DNA of 64,000 bases from Halomonas sp. Bachu 37 (lineage in GTDB: Bacteria > Pseudomonadota > Gammaproteobacteria > Pseudomonadales > Halomonadaceae): positions 868,001 through 932,000 of the forward strand of contig NZ_CP137552.1 in NCBI RefSeq assembly GCF_039691755.1. The letters are read 5' to 3'. Both the position numbers and the translations under genes were made by a program. The notes under the pieces were generated by a model. The model had not been told where the DNA came from, did no database searches, and saw only the letters and a program-made list of their open reading frames with translations. Positions within the stretch are counted from its first letter, which is position 1. Every line of letters starts with the position of its first letter. Positions 9,595-17,640 of the stretch are shown here, piece by piece.

Positions 9595-10260
9595 CTAATC
9601 CAAAAATGACCATAGCTCAGCCAGGTTGGCCTCGGTGCTCAAGCGTTCGGCTTTACAAGCGTTGTCATTCATCATGCCGTCGACTTGGTCGGCCTGGCTC
9701 ATAATACTGTTGTTGAGGCCGCCTATCCCATGGGTGGCATCGTTGGTTCTTGAAGCCAGCTCGCGCACCTCGGTGGCTACCACGGCAAAGCCACGTCCAG
9801 CTTCGCCGGCCCGTGCCGCCTCAATGCTGGCATTGAAGGCGAGTAGCGTGGTCTGCATGGAAATCTCGTCAATGGCACTGACAAAGTTATTGATACGCCC
9901 GGCATCACCGCGCAGAGAGGTGACTTGCTCGGCGGCAGTGCCAATGCGCTCATTGAGCGAGCTCAGATCGGTGACCATGGCGTTCAATGCACCCTGGCTG
10001 CGTTGAGATTCGCTGGCGGCGAAATTCGTGATCTGCTGATTAGCCAGCAGCAGTTCGGAGAGATCCGCGAAAGACTCGTGTAGGGCTACTACGGAGTCAC
10101 CGAATTCGGTGAGATTGGTAAACAGATGCTGGTGCAGCCGCTGTTGTGCTTCCAGCGCGTCGATGCGGGCCTGGAGCTGATCGCGCTCAGCGTATAAGGC
10201 AGCGGCCTGTTCGGCCTCGCTTTCGTGGCGAGAAGGGAATTTTTGGTGGAAAAAGCGCAT
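9595..10260 (-). CDS. Soluble methyl-accepting chemotaxis-like protein, apparently C-terminally truncated
   Basis: 221 aa with no membrane segment. A coiled coil (residues about 15-90) leads into the chemoreceptor signalling hairpin, recognised by [22 protein letters not shown] and [18 protein letters not shown]. The start at 10260 has AGGAG 5 nt upstream; a longer TTG-started frame overlaps a terminator and is disfavoured. Related soluble receptors usually continue for about 140 residues into a zinc-binding CZB domain. Here the protein stops soon after the hairpin, so this may be a decayed or shortened receptor. It lies downstream of the RIC gene on the same strand, but a terminator intervenes. 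A link to nitric-oxide sensing is only suggested by position. Confidence 0.8.
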   Translation of the reverse strand: MRFFHQKFPSRHESEAEQAAALYAERDQLQARIDALEAQQRLHQHLFTNLTEFGDSVVALHESFADLSELLLANQQITNFAASESQRSQGALNAMVTDLSSLNERIGTAAEQVTSLRGDAGRINNFVSAIDEISMQTTLLAFNASIEAARAGEAGRGFAVVATEVRELASRTNDATHGIGGLNNSIMSQADQVDGMMNDNACKAERLSTEANLAELWSFLD

Positions 10261-10280
10261 GGCATCTCCTAGGCGCTCAA

Positions 10281-10308
10281 ACAAAAACCGCCCGTTACGT
10301 AAGGGCGG
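10281..10308 (-). terminator. Intrinsic terminator after the RIC gene
   Basis: Read on the minus strand, CCGCCC pairs with GGGCGG across a TTACGTAAC loop and is followed by TTTTTGTTT. It sits between the RIC gene (stop at 10333) and the chemoreceptor gene (start at 10260), so the latter may depend on read-through or its own promoter. Confidence 0.8.
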
Positions 10309-10332
10309 CGCACGGAGCCAGACGATGGCGCG

Positions 10333-10989
10333 TTAACTAGCGCGTTCGAACAGCAGATTGTTCTCCAGGTGGATATGCTGAATGAGGTCATCGCGGAACT
10401 CCCGCAGTCCGGTATAGAGGGCGCGCCAGGTGGTGCAGGCGCCTTTGGGCGGATTGATGTCATCTGTGAGCACCAGGAGGCGATCGAGGCTTGCGCCATG
10501 GTCGTCATGCTCGTGGCGCATCACCGTGATTGGTCCCAAGGCCTGGGCACCCAGATCGCGACGCAGCATGGGGAAGAGAATCTGCTCCTCCTTCTGCATG
10601 TGGCTTTCCATTTCCTGATGAATATCATTCAACAGGTCGGCAAGCCCTCGGGGACAGGTCACATGGTCGCCATGGACCTGCTCGACGCGGCGGGCCATTC
10701 GTATCAGCTCCGGCAATTGACGGCGATGCGTATCATGGTAGCGGGTAAGGATATGTTCGATCAGCTCGTCGTTGCTGGCCGACTGCCAATCATGGCCGTC
10801 GGTTTCGTTCGGCGCCAAGGCCTCAAGTTCGGCGACGAGCTTATCTGTATCTAGGCCGACGCGTTGCGCGGCCTCTCGTAAGGGGATATGACCGCCGCAG
10901 CAAAAATTGATGTGATGCGTGTGGAAGACGCGCGTGGCGCCAGGCACGGTGAGGGCGATGCGGCCTACTGTCTGGTCGAGAAGAGTCAT
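10333..10989 (-). CDS. ytfE: RIC-family di-iron iron-sulfur cluster repair protein
   Basis: 218 aa, close to E. coli YtfE (220 aa). The N-terminal ScdA-like domain holds TRVFHTHHINFCCGG near residue 22. The hemerythrin-like helical bundle carries the di-iron ligands in RYHDTHRRQLPEL, HGDHVTCP, EMESHMQKEE, MRHEHDDHG and IQHIHLENN. RIC proteins repair iron-sulfur clusters damaged by nitric oxide and oxidants. I chose the ATG at 10989 because GAGGAA lies 8 nt upstream and the family begins MTLLDQ-like; an upstream in-frame start would run into the promoter. A sigma-54 promoter and three NorR-type sites lie upstream. Confidence 0.93.
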   Translation of the reverse strand: MTLLDQTVGRIALTVPGATRVFHTHHINFCCGGHIPLREAAQRVGLDTDKLVAELEALAPNETDGHDWQSASNDELIEHILTRYHDTHRRQLPELIRMARRVEQVHGDHVTCPRGLADLLNDIHQEMESHMQKEEQILFPMLRRDLGAQALGPITVMRHEHDDHGASLDRLLVLTDDINPPKGACTTWRALYTGLREFRDDLIQHIHLENNLLFERAS

Positions 10990-11025
10990 GACGATTCCTC
11001 GTGGGGGAAGAGTACATACTGGTAT

Positions 11026-11042
11026 AGCAATCGCCATGCCAG
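11026..11042 (-). promoter_or_regulatory. Sigma-54 promoter of the RIC gene
   Basis: On the minus strand the sequence reads CTGGCA-N6-TTGCT, matching the -24/-12 consensus (TGGCAC-N5-TTGCW) with correct spacing. Transcription would start about 25 nt before the RIC ATG. Three NorR-type enhancer sites lie 40-110 nt upstream, the arrangement needed by a sigma-54 activator. Confidence 0.85.
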
Positions 11043-11081
11043 ATCTTTAAATATTAAAAATCATAAAAATACGAAGTTAAT

Positions 11082-11094
11082 GGTGAAGATAACC
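11082..11094. promoter_or_regulatory. NorR binding site 1 (GT-N7-AC)
   Basis: GGTGAAGATAACC fits the NorR core GT-N7-AC with flanking G and C. It is the first of three such sites between ytfE and norR. Confidence 0.8.
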
Positions 11095-11106
11095 GTGCCG
11101 TGATAA

Positions 11107-11119
11107 GGTAAAAATCACC
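11107..11119. promoter_or_regulatory. NorR binding site 2 (GT-N7-AC)
   Basis: GGTAAAAATCACC, second of the three GT-N7-AC sites, 25 bp centre to centre from site 1. Confidence 0.8.
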
Positions 11120-11125
11120 ATTTAA

Positions 11126-11138
11126 GGTTATTTTTACC
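11126..11138. promoter_or_regulatory. NorR binding site 3 (GT-N7-AC)
   Basis: GGTTATTTTTACC, third site, 19 bp centre to centre from site 2 and ending directly before the norR ATG. NorR bound here could also repress its own gene. Confidence 0.8.
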
Positions 11139-12662
11139 ATGCTCGCAGATACTTTACTGGCTGACCTGGTCGTAGATCTACCAAGTGCAGTGCGACTACA
11201 GCGCCTGGTACGTACGCTACGTGAGGGGTTTCGCTGCGGCGCTGTCTGCCTGCTACGTCTGGAAGAGGATGCCTTAATCCCGGTGGCTGTGGATGGATTG
11301 GTGCGCGAGGCATTGGGGCGACGCTTCGAGGTAGCCCACCACCCGCGCCTGGCGACCATTCTCGCTAGCCGTCGTACCACCCTTTTCCCTCCCGATGCCG
11401 ACCTGCCGGACCCCTACGACGGCTTGGTAGAGCAGCAGTTCGGCCAGCCGCTGCATGTGCATGACTGCATGGGCATCAGCTTGCATGTGGAAGGCGAACC
11501 CTGGGGCGTGCTGACTCTGGATGCGCTGGAGGCGGGGACGTTCGATGACGCTGATCGCATGGCGCTGGAGCGCTATGCGCTACTGGTCGAGGCGGCGGTG
11601 CGTGTCAGCCGTCTGGAGCGGGACCTGCGCGCTCTGCGTATGCCCCATCAGGAGGGCAGCTTGCTCCTTTCAGCGTCCGAAATGCGCGATATCCTTGGTC
11701 ATAGCGCGGTACTTCAGCGGTTGCTGCGTGAGCTTGATGTGGTGGCGGCTTCCGACCTGACGGTGCTGCTGAGCGGGGAGACCGGAGTGGGCAAGGAGCT
11801 TTTTGCGCGTCGGTTGCATCGGCGCTCTTCGAGACATAAAGCGCCACTAATTCAGGTCAATTGTGCGGCACTCCCCGAGTCGCTGGCCGAGAGCGAGCTG
11901 TTCGGCCATGTGAAAGGGGCCTTTTCTGGTGCCGTCACGGGTCGTGCAGGCCGCTTCGAAGCGGCCGACGGCGGCACAATATTCTTAGACGAGGTAGGCG
12001 AGCTACCGCTGTCGGTACAAGCTAAGCTACTGCGTACCCTGCAAGAGGGCGAGGTACAGCGCTTAGGCGAAGATGTCCCGCGTCGAGTCGATGTGAGAAT
12101 CATCGCTGCCACCAATCGGCAACTGGCTGAATCTGTGCGTGAGGGAAGTTTTCGCGCCGACCTTTATCACCGGCTATCGGTCTATCCGGTTGCCATCCCG
12201 CCGCTGCGCGAGCGGGGCAGCGACGTGCTGGTGCTCGCCGGGCATTTCCTTGAGATCAACCGTGTGCGTCTTGGAGTGCGCAGTCTTCGCCTCTCGCCGG
12301 AGGCTGAGGAGGCGCTGCTTGCCTATGGCTGGCCGGGTAACGTGCGCGAGCTAGAACACGTGATCAGCCGGGCAGCGATCAAGGCGCTTAGCCAAGGTGC
12401 CAGACGCGACGATATCATCACCCTGCTACCTGAGTGGCTCGACCTGCCCCAACGAACGGAACGGGACGGTAGCAGAGAGGAACCGAAGGTATTGAGTGAG
12501 ACCGCTCCACCGAACCTGCGCGAACGGGTCGAGAAGGCTCAGCGTCAGGCAATCCGCGACGCTTTGGGCGCTTGCAACGACAGCTGGGCGGCGGCGGCTC
12601 GCTATTTGGCGGTAGACCCCAGCAACCTGCACAAGCTGGCTCGACGGTTAGGGCTCAAGTAA
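11139..12662 (+). CDS. norR: Nitric-oxide-responsive sigma-54 activator NorR
   Basis: 507 aa in three domains. The N-terminal GAF domain (1-170) aligns with E. coli NorR (GRRFEVAHHPRL, DLPDPYDGL, HVHDCMG), including the D, H and C positions around its mononuclear iron NO sensor. The central AAA+ domain has Walker A GETGVGKE near 213, GAFSGA near 260 (a T-to-S variant of the sigma-54-contacting GAFTGA loop) and Walker B GGTIFLDEVGEL near 277. The C-terminal Fis-type helix-turn-helix is at about 465-507. It is divergent from ytfE with three NorR sites between, so NO should release GAF repression and drive ytfE. The ribosome site is weak (AAGG 11 nt upstream) because a NorR site abuts the start. 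Confidence 0.93.
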   Translation: MLADTLLADLVVDLPSAVRLQRLVRTLREGFRCGAVCLLRLEEDALIPVAVDGLVREALGRRFEVAHHPRLATILASRRTTLFPPDADLPDPYDGLVEQQFGQPLHVHDCMGISLHVEGEPWGVLTLDALEAGTFDDADRMALERYALLVEAAVRVSRLERDLRALRMPHQEGSLLLSASEMRDILGHSAVLQRLLRELDVVAASDLTVLLSGETGVGKELFARRLHRRSSRHKAPLIQVNCAALPESLAESELFGHVKGAFSGAVTGRAGRFEAADGGTIFLDEVGELPLSVQAKLLRTLQEGEVQRLGEDVPRRVDVRIIAATNRQLAESVREGSFRADLYHRLSVYPVAIPPLRERGSDVLVLAGHFLEINRVRLGVRSLRLSPEAEEALLAYGWPGNVRELEHVISRAAIKALSQGARRDDIITLLPEWLDLPQRTERDGSREEPKVLSETAPPNLRERVEKAQRQAIRDALGACNDSWAAAARYLAVDPSNLHKLARRLGLK

Positions 12663-12814
12663 TAGCGGAACAAGTAACAGCAGAATAGGCCCCCGTGTCA
12701 GTACGGTCAGTAGTCCCCTGCGAGCAGCACCTTGAGATTTCCTGACACCCGGCATCTCAGCGAACCGACCTTTGCATCGGCTCGGACGAGCACAACTCCG
12801 TGCACAATCATTGC

Positions 12815-12838
12815 ACTACCGGTCGTGATGCCGGTAGT
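12815..12838. other. Perfect 8-bp stem-loop downstream of norR
   Basis: ACTACCGG and CCGGTAGT flank an 8-nt loop between the convergent norR and helical-protein genes. There is no adjacent T-run on either strand, so it is not a textbook terminator, though its position would suit one. Confidence 0.5.
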
Positions 12839-12861
12839 TGTCCAATCCAGTACCCCGGTTG

Positions 12862-13320
12862 TTAATAGATTTCTAAGCGGGCAATGTCTCTAGATTGTAG
12901 TTTAGCTTCGGTCTCCTGGTTTTGCGCTAGCCTTTCGAATAGCTCTGACTCTTCCGGAATTGCGGCAAGCTCGGCACGTAAGCGATACATATCGATCAGT
13001 GTCTGATGTGCCGTCGACGCGTTAGTACGGATGTCCTGGACACTGGTACAACCGAGACACTCCGGAATGCGTGCCAAGGCGCCGGTATGATTGAACTCCT
13101 GGCTATCGTTTAGCCAAGTCTTCAGCAAGTTTGGTTCGGCGTCTTCTATATAACTTATCATTGAGCGATTCATGCGTGTCTCTCGGTCAGCCAGGAACGT
13201 TAATGTCATTTTCATTCGTTCATCCGTCTGGCTGCCAGCCAGCTCCCTGTACTGCTTCGCTAGCTGTTCATGGAACTCACCGATCCAATGCAAAAGATCC
13301 TGAACTTGACGGAATGCCAT
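12862..13320 (-). CDS. Small all-helical protein of unknown function
   Basis: 152 aa, no signal peptide or membrane segment. The sequence is predicted mostly helical, with regularly spaced Glu/His residues (FHEQLAKQYRE, DRETRMNRSMISY, NASTAHQTLIDMYR) that recall ferritin-like or hemerythrin-like bundles. I see no clean metal-binding pair repeat, so I assign no function. Two cysteines occur as CLGC near residue 88. A strong AAGGAGG site precedes the ATG. The SdhB-like gene ends 33 nt upstream on the same strand, so the two are probably one transcript. Confidence 0.7.
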   Translation of the reverse strand: MAFRQVQDLLHWIGEFHEQLAKQYRELAGSQTDERMKMTLTFLADRETRMNRSMISYIEDAEPNLLKTWLNDSQEFNHTGALARIPECLGCTSVQDIRTNASTAHQTLIDMYRLRAELAAIPEESELFERLAQNQETEAKLQSRDIARLEIY

Positions 13321-13353
13321 GCGAACCTCCTTACTGGTTAAATCGTGATTGTT

Positions 13354-14061
13354 TTAGCTGCCGTGACTAAGCAACATGGCTTTGATTTTTCCGATGGCGC
13401 GCATGGGATTAAGCCCTTTGGGACAGACCCAAGTACAGTTGGCGATCTGACGACAGCGGAACACGCTGAAGGGATCATCAAGTTCGGCCAGCCGTTCTTC
13501 GGTGGCTGTATCCCGGCTGTCGACGAGAAAACGGTAAGCTTGGATCAAGCCGGCCGGACCGATATATTTCTCAGGATTCCACCACCAAGAGGGGCAGGCC
13601 GAGCTGCAGCAGGCGCACAAGATACACTCATAGAGGCCATCGAGTTTTTCGCGGTCTTCTGGACTTTGTCGGCGTTCAATCGTGGTGGGTGACTCGTCAT
13701 TGATCAGCCAGGGACGAATCTTCTCGAACTGACGAAAGAAGAGCGCCAAGTCGACGGCCAGGTCACGGATTACCGGCATCCCCGGCAGCGGACGCAGGGT
13801 CAGGGTATCTGAGTCGCCAAGTACCTCCTCCACCGGCGTGATGCAGGCGAGGCCGTTCTTGCCGTTGATGTTCATGCCATCGGAGCCGCATACCCCCTCA
13901 CGACAGGAGCGTCGATAGACAAGAGTGGCATCCTGCTGCTTCAGATGCTCAAGAACATCTAGCACCATAGCCTTGCGGAAACGCTCCTCTATCTCTCGCG
14001 TTTCGACGCGTGGCACGGCGTCTTCTTCCGGATTGTAGCGGTAAAGTTGCACCTTGATCAT
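13354..14061 (-). CDS. sdhB: Succinate dehydrogenase/fumarate reductase iron-sulfur subunit, solitary copy
   Basis: 235 aa, the usual length for SdhB. The N-terminal ferredoxin domain has the [2Fe-2S] ligands in SCREGVCGSDG plus a later C (NGLAC). The C-terminal domain has the [4Fe-4S] motif CILCACCSSACP and the [3Fe-4S]/[4Fe-4S] motif CRQIANCTWVCPKGLNP, so all three clusters look intact. The protein transfers electrons from the flavoprotein SdhA to quinone. No sdhA, sdhC or sdhD gene is present nearby, so this is either an extra copy that pairs with subunits encoded elsewhere or an orphan. The following gene on the same transcript is a small helical protein. Confidence 0.9.
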   Translation of the reverse strand: MIKVQLYRYNPEEDAVPRVETREIEERFRKAMVLDVLEHLKQQDATLVYRRSCREGVCGSDGMNINGKNGLACITPVEEVLGDSDTLTLRPLPGMPVIRDLAVDLALFFRQFEKIRPWLINDESPTTIERRQSPEDREKLDGLYECILCACCSSACPSWWWNPEKYIGPAGLIQAYRFLVDSRDTATEERLAELDDPFSVFRCRQIANCTWVCPKGLNPMRAIGKIKAMLLSHGS

Positions 14062-14129
14062 GACTGCTACCTGTTCGGGTCATACCATCAAATGGATTAG
14101 GTACAGGCCTTGATGAGATTCGACCCGCC

Positions 14130-14474
14130 TCACTCCCGCCAATAGTCGTTGGCTGCCGCAACGGTCTGAAAGTGCGTGGCAATCACATGGGAGATCGCGA
14201 TCAAGCTATCGGGATCCTGAGCATACTCAGGACGCTGTTCCTTGCGGACCTCGGCATCTGGTTGAGTGGTAGCCACCCCCTTCTGGGACAGAGTGATGGC
14301 CAGAGCAAAGCCTTCCTGGGGCGTCTCGGTGATCAGGCTCGGCAGCCAGGCATCATTTGCTTCGGGTTCGTGGTTATCAGCCGTGGCGGAGCTGCCCAGT
14401 GCCAGTGTAATGGCCAGCATCACAGCGCCTGCTGCCTTTCCAAGCGAGAAAAGTACTCGATGAGAAGTCGACAT
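14130..14474 (-). CDS. Small exported protein of unknown function
   Basis: 114 aa. An N-terminal signal peptide is visible: basic residues, a hydrophobic stretch (AAGAVMLAITLALGS) and a likely cleavage after SSATA near residue 32. The mature part is about 80 aa, acidic and without cysteines or a known motif. It is upstream of the SdhB-like gene on the same strand with a 68-nt gap, and may share its transcript. I do not recognise the family. Confidence 0.65.
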   Translation of the reverse strand: MSTSHRVLFSLGKAAGAVMLAITLALGSSATADNHEPEANDAWLPSLITETPQEGFALAITLSQKGVATTQPDAEVRKEQRPEYAQDPDSLIAISHVIATHFQTVAAANDYWRE

Positions 14475-14763
14475 GGAGGTCTCCTACGTTGCCCTGAATC
14501 ATGGTTAGATGTCATCCGATTAACATTTATTTAAAATGCATATTTAATGTAGCCCAGATTAACCTCTATTAACATGGCGCGTGTAATGACTTTTTTCATG
14601 CCACTAGCTCCAACTCGCGCCTAGCTCTCATTCATATATAGGCCGTTGCTGTCCGTGATCTTCATGGGTGACGAGCTATACTGTGTTCGCCGTTTCCGGA
14701 CCTTCAGTGTGGTGGATGGCTTTAACCGGGGTAGTGCTATCAGGATAGGTAGTGCTATAAGAA

Positions 14764-14813
14764 TAAACGTAGCGGAAATCTCACATTGGCGGTAGGCCGG
14801 TTTCTGGGGGAAG
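14764..14813. repeat. IS3-type element end, copy 1
   Basis: This 50-nt stretch (beginning TAAACGTAGCGGAAAT and ending CCGGTTTCTGGGGGAA) is nearly identical to 19418-19467. The second copy lies just before an IS3-family orfA start, so both are read as ends of the same IS3 type. Here no transposase reading frame follows, so it is a solo end. Confidence 0.7.
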
Positions 14814-14826
14814 TTAAGTTTAATTA

Positions 14827-14879
14827 AAAGGGGTTATATTTATACTGGCTCACTCGTGCCCCCTCGAAGGGATCATATG
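14827..14879. repeat. Dispersed ~55-nt repeat, copy 1
   Basis: Shares AAAGGGGTT-R-TATTTATACTGG and the following CCCCTC...GGG...TCAT segment with 17928-17983 in the same orientation, at roughly 80 percent identity by eye. The two copies bracket the marR/oxidoreductase pair and an IS3 remnant. Function unknown. Confidence 0.65.
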
Positions 14880-15030
14880 TAAGCTGATCTGCTCCCCTCT
14901 AGCTTAATCGTTTCAGCTTAGTAAAGTTTACAAATTGCTGTGTATGGCTCGCGTTTGAAAATAGCACCACCATAGCGTCATCTAAGACTCATTTAATTGC
15001 TCTGTAAGCATAGTGCCTAGCTCGCCGAGG

Positions 15031-15447
15031 TCATGATTCGCTTAACCAAGAAGGGAACCGCATCTCTTCTTGCAAATGCTTTAGCTCGGGCTTGTGTGCC
15101 TCTGCAATCGCTTCTACTCGTCGAGCTCCCTCTTTTTGCAGATGGATTTCAATCTGGCGGCGGTCTTCCCGTCCTTGGCGCCGCTCCACCAGCCCCATTT
15201 GCTCACAACGATCTATGAGCGCCACTGTACCGTGATGCTTCGCCTGCAACCGCTCCGCCAATTCACCGACCGTTGCCCACTCCCGCCCTTCGAAACCACG
15301 CAGATGGAGCAATAGCTGGTATTGCAACGACGTAAGGTCGTAGCGCCGACAAATATCTTCGCTGTATCGCAGAAAACAGCGTAACTGGTAGCGGAACTGG
15401 GACAGCTGCTGAAAATCCTGCTTACGTAACGGTGTCTTTGGCTGCAT
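15031..15447 (-). CDS. MarR-family transcriptional regulator
   Basis: 138 aa from the ATG at 15447; in-frame TTG (15483) and GTG (15474) starts upstream are also possible, and none has a strong ribosome site. The winged-helix core is recognisable: LTSLQYQLLLHLRGF, then WATVGELAERLQAKHHGTVALIDRCEQMGLVERRQGREDRRQ, the usual MarR recognition-helix and wing pattern. It is divergent from a FAD/Rieske oxidoreductase gene, with a perfect inverted repeat in the shared promoter region. It probably represses that gene and itself in response to a small ligand, which cannot be told from the sequence. Confidence 0.85.
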   Translation of the reverse strand: MQPKTPLRKQDFQQLSQFRYQLRCFLRYSEDICRRYDLTSLQYQLLLHLRGFEGREWATVGELAERLQAKHHGTVALIDRCEQMGLVERRQGREDRRQIEIHLQKEGARRVEAIAEAHKPELKHLQEEMRFPSWLSES

Positions 15448-15515
15448 TCTCAACACTTCGATAAAGCTGTTCACATATTCCAAGTTTGACAGCTGAAATT
15501 GACGTACCTATATAT

Positions 15516-15538
15516 AAAATATCACAAAGTGATATTTT
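15516..15538. promoter_or_regulatory. Putative MarR operator
   Basis: Perfect inverted repeat with 10-bp arms (AAAATATCAC and GTGATATTTT) around a 3-nt AAA spacer. It lies between marR and the oxidoreductase start at 15580, a typical place and shape for a MarR site. Confidence 0.75.
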
Positions 15539-15579
15539 ACGTAAAATCAAATGGAGAGCCTGGAACTGACGGAGGAGTT

Positions 15580-17064
15580 ATGGATGCAATTTGGACGCTA
15601 GGTAACCAAGATACGCCCCGGTATGCACCGCTTAACGCGGATGCGGATGCCGATGTGGCAATTATCGGCGCCGGGATTACAGGTTTGACTACCGCCCTGA
15701 CATTAGCCGAGGCGGGGCAGAAAGTGATCGTACTCGAAGCGCGTGAGGTAGGAGGAGGTGTGACTGGTGGGTCGACCGGTAACCTCTACAGCACCCTAGC
15801 TTCAGGGCAGGCGTCTATCCGCAAGAAATGGGGCGATGAAGTTTCACGAGACGTGATCAGGGCGCGCAGTGAAGCCGTCGACGTCATTGAGGCTCTTATC
15901 GAACGCTTCGCCATCGACTGTCAATTTCAGCGTCAGCCGGCATACCGCGTGGAGCCGGCTAATGACAGCAAGGCCGGATACGACTGGGACGAGGAAAAAG
16001 CGGCCCTAGCTGATGCTGGGCTCGACGTTGAGGCAGCCGATCATCCCGGGCTGCCATTCGCCACGCAAGGGATCAAGATCAGCGACCAAGCGCAGTTCAA
16101 CCCGCTTCACTATGTCCAGGGGCTGGCTACGGTAGCTAGCGACCTAGGCGTTATCATCCATGAGCACAGTCCCGTACGCAATGTGGACCATAAGCAAGGA
16201 ACCGTGACGACCGATACCGCATGCGTCTCGGCACGTCATGTCGTCTACGCTACGCATACTCCTAAAGGTCTTAACCTATTACAGGCGGGCATGCTGGTAT
16301 CCCGTGAATATGCCGTGAGCGCCAGATTGAAGAGCGGTCACTATCCTGAGGGCATCATCTGGGCGATGGATCCCTTCCATTCATTGCGTAGTTACCGCCA
16401 AGGTAACGAACAACATGTCATAGTCATCGGGGAGAAGCACAAGACAGGCGAGCAGAAGGGAGACCACTACCGGCATCTGCAGGAATATCTGCAGACCCAC
16501 TTCGATGTGGAAGCGTTCACCTCGCAGTGGTCCGCTCAGCAGTACAGCTCTCCTGACGGGTTACCCTACATCGGCAGGTTACATGGCCAAGATACTGTTT
16601 ACCTCGCCACCGGCTTCGCTGCCGACGGGCTAACTTGGGGGACTCTGGCGGCCATGATTATCTCCGATCAGGTGTTGGGGCGCGATAATCCCTGGCAGGC
16701 ACGCTTCGACGCACGTCGAATTACTCCTGGCAAGTCAGCAACGCAATACACCAAGGAGAACGCCCACGTCGCCCGTCATATGTTCAAGGATTACCTGAGT
16801 ACCGAGAAGCTCAAGGAAGCTGACGAGGTTGCGCCGGGCCAGGCACGGGTTGCTAAAGTTGATGGCGAAGAACTGGCCATCCATCGTACCGAGGATGGAC
16901 AACTCAAAGTGCTCTCTGCGGTGTGCCCGCACATGAAATGCATTGTGCATTGGAACAATGCTGAATCAACTTGGGACTGCCCCTGCCACGGCAGTCGCTT
17001 CGATTGTGACGGGGAGGTCATCGAAGGGCCTTCCTACCATCCTTTGGCACGCCGTATCCGCTAA
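15580..17064 (+). CDS. FAD-dependent oxidoreductase with C-terminal Rieske [2Fe-2S] domain
   Basis: 494 aa. I chose the ATG at 15580, which follows GGAGGAG; a longer frame starts at 15499 but covers the operator. The N-terminal Rossmann FAD-binding motif is VAIIGAGITGLTTALTLAE near residue 23 with the acidic LEAREVGGG after it. The middle resembles DadA/GlpD-type amine oxidases (GLPYIGR, YLATGFAADGLTWGT near 350). The C-terminal 90 residues are a Rieske domain with CPHMKC and CPCHGSRFD supplying the Cys-His and Cys-His pairs. The fusion suggests electrons pass from a flavin-bound substrate to an iron-sulfur acceptor; the substrate is unknown. A MarR gene is divergent. Confidence 0.9.
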   Translation: MDAIWTLGNQDTPRYAPLNADADADVAIIGAGITGLTTALTLAEAGQKVIVLEAREVGGGVTGGSTGNLYSTLASGQASIRKKWGDEVSRDVIRARSEAVDVIEALIERFAIDCQFQRQPAYRVEPANDSKAGYDWDEEKAALADAGLDVEAADHPGLPFATQGIKISDQAQFNPLHYVQGLATVASDLGVIIHEHSPVRNVDHKQGTVTTDTACVSARHVVYATHTPKGLNLLQAGMLVSREYAVSARLKSGHYPEGIIWAMDPFHSLRSYRQGNEQHVIVIGEKHKTGEQKGDHYRHLQEYLQTHFDVEAFTSQWSAQQYSSPDGLPYIGRLHGQDTVYLATGFAADGLTWGTLAAMIISDQVLGRDNPWQARFDARRITPGKSATQYTKENAHVARHMFKDYLSTEKLKEADEVAPGQARVAKVDGEELAIHRTEDGQLKVLSAVCPHMKCIVHWNNAESTWDCPCHGSRFDCDGEVIEGPSYHPLARRIR

Positions 17065-17126
17065 TGGGTCGCCATATGAACGCCGAGTCGTTGCGCAAAT
17101 AGATCCGTAAGGCTCGGCGAGGGGCC

Positions 17127-17640
17127 TCAGTAGTCGCGACGGCACGACTTGTCACTTATTCGGGTAGTAGAAAACTCGTGCCGAGTAGCAGCCATCCGAC
17201 AACGCTTGGGGCGCTTGAGACGCAGGCTCACCAGCCTCTGGGTATAACCGATAAACGAGTTTATGGTTGACCACACAGCCCTCGCGCTTGAGCAACTCAT
17301 GGACACACCGGTAGCCGTAGCGTAACCGGGAGCAATGATCTCGCGGATCCGCCGCAAAAAGAGGGCGCTGGTCCTGCGTCTGACTGCGGTAGTAAAAACT
17401 TAAGCGCTCCAGGGCGAGGACGCCGCAAGCCTGCCGTGTATTGCCAACGAACCGGTCCACTAAGTCCTGTTCCAGCTGCCACTTGCGCGACGCGTTCAAA
17501 GCTGTTTTCCGAGGACATTCTACAACATCGTCTTGTCCAAGGAAGGTCAGCCACGAGTTGCTTGAGCTTGCGGTTCTCCTCCTCCAGCTGCTAGATATCA
17601 GCGTGAGCTCACCTAATTTCAGCATTGTATTTATCTGGCC
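17127..17640 (-). pseudogene. IS3-family transposase remnant (end of orfA and start of orfB)
   Basis: On the minus strand, shifting frames give LEEENRKLKQLVADL (orfA coiled-coil end), then RACGVLALERLSFYYRS and RYGYRCVHELLKREG (orfB N-terminus, HTH_21 region). Several frameshifts are needed and no DDE catalytic core follows, so it is dead. Its missing orfA start seems to lie 1.7 kb away at 19330-19385 on the same strand. Confidence 0.85.

Larger units (their letters stand above)
14475..15030. other. Intergenic stretch with IS-end and dispersed repeats
   Basis: About 550 nt without a gene. It holds a 50-nt IS3-type end sequence (14764-14813) that recurs at 19418-19467, and a roughly 55-nt repeat (14827-14879) that recurs at 17928-17983. 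The rest is AT-rich with no clear signal. Confidence 0.7.
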
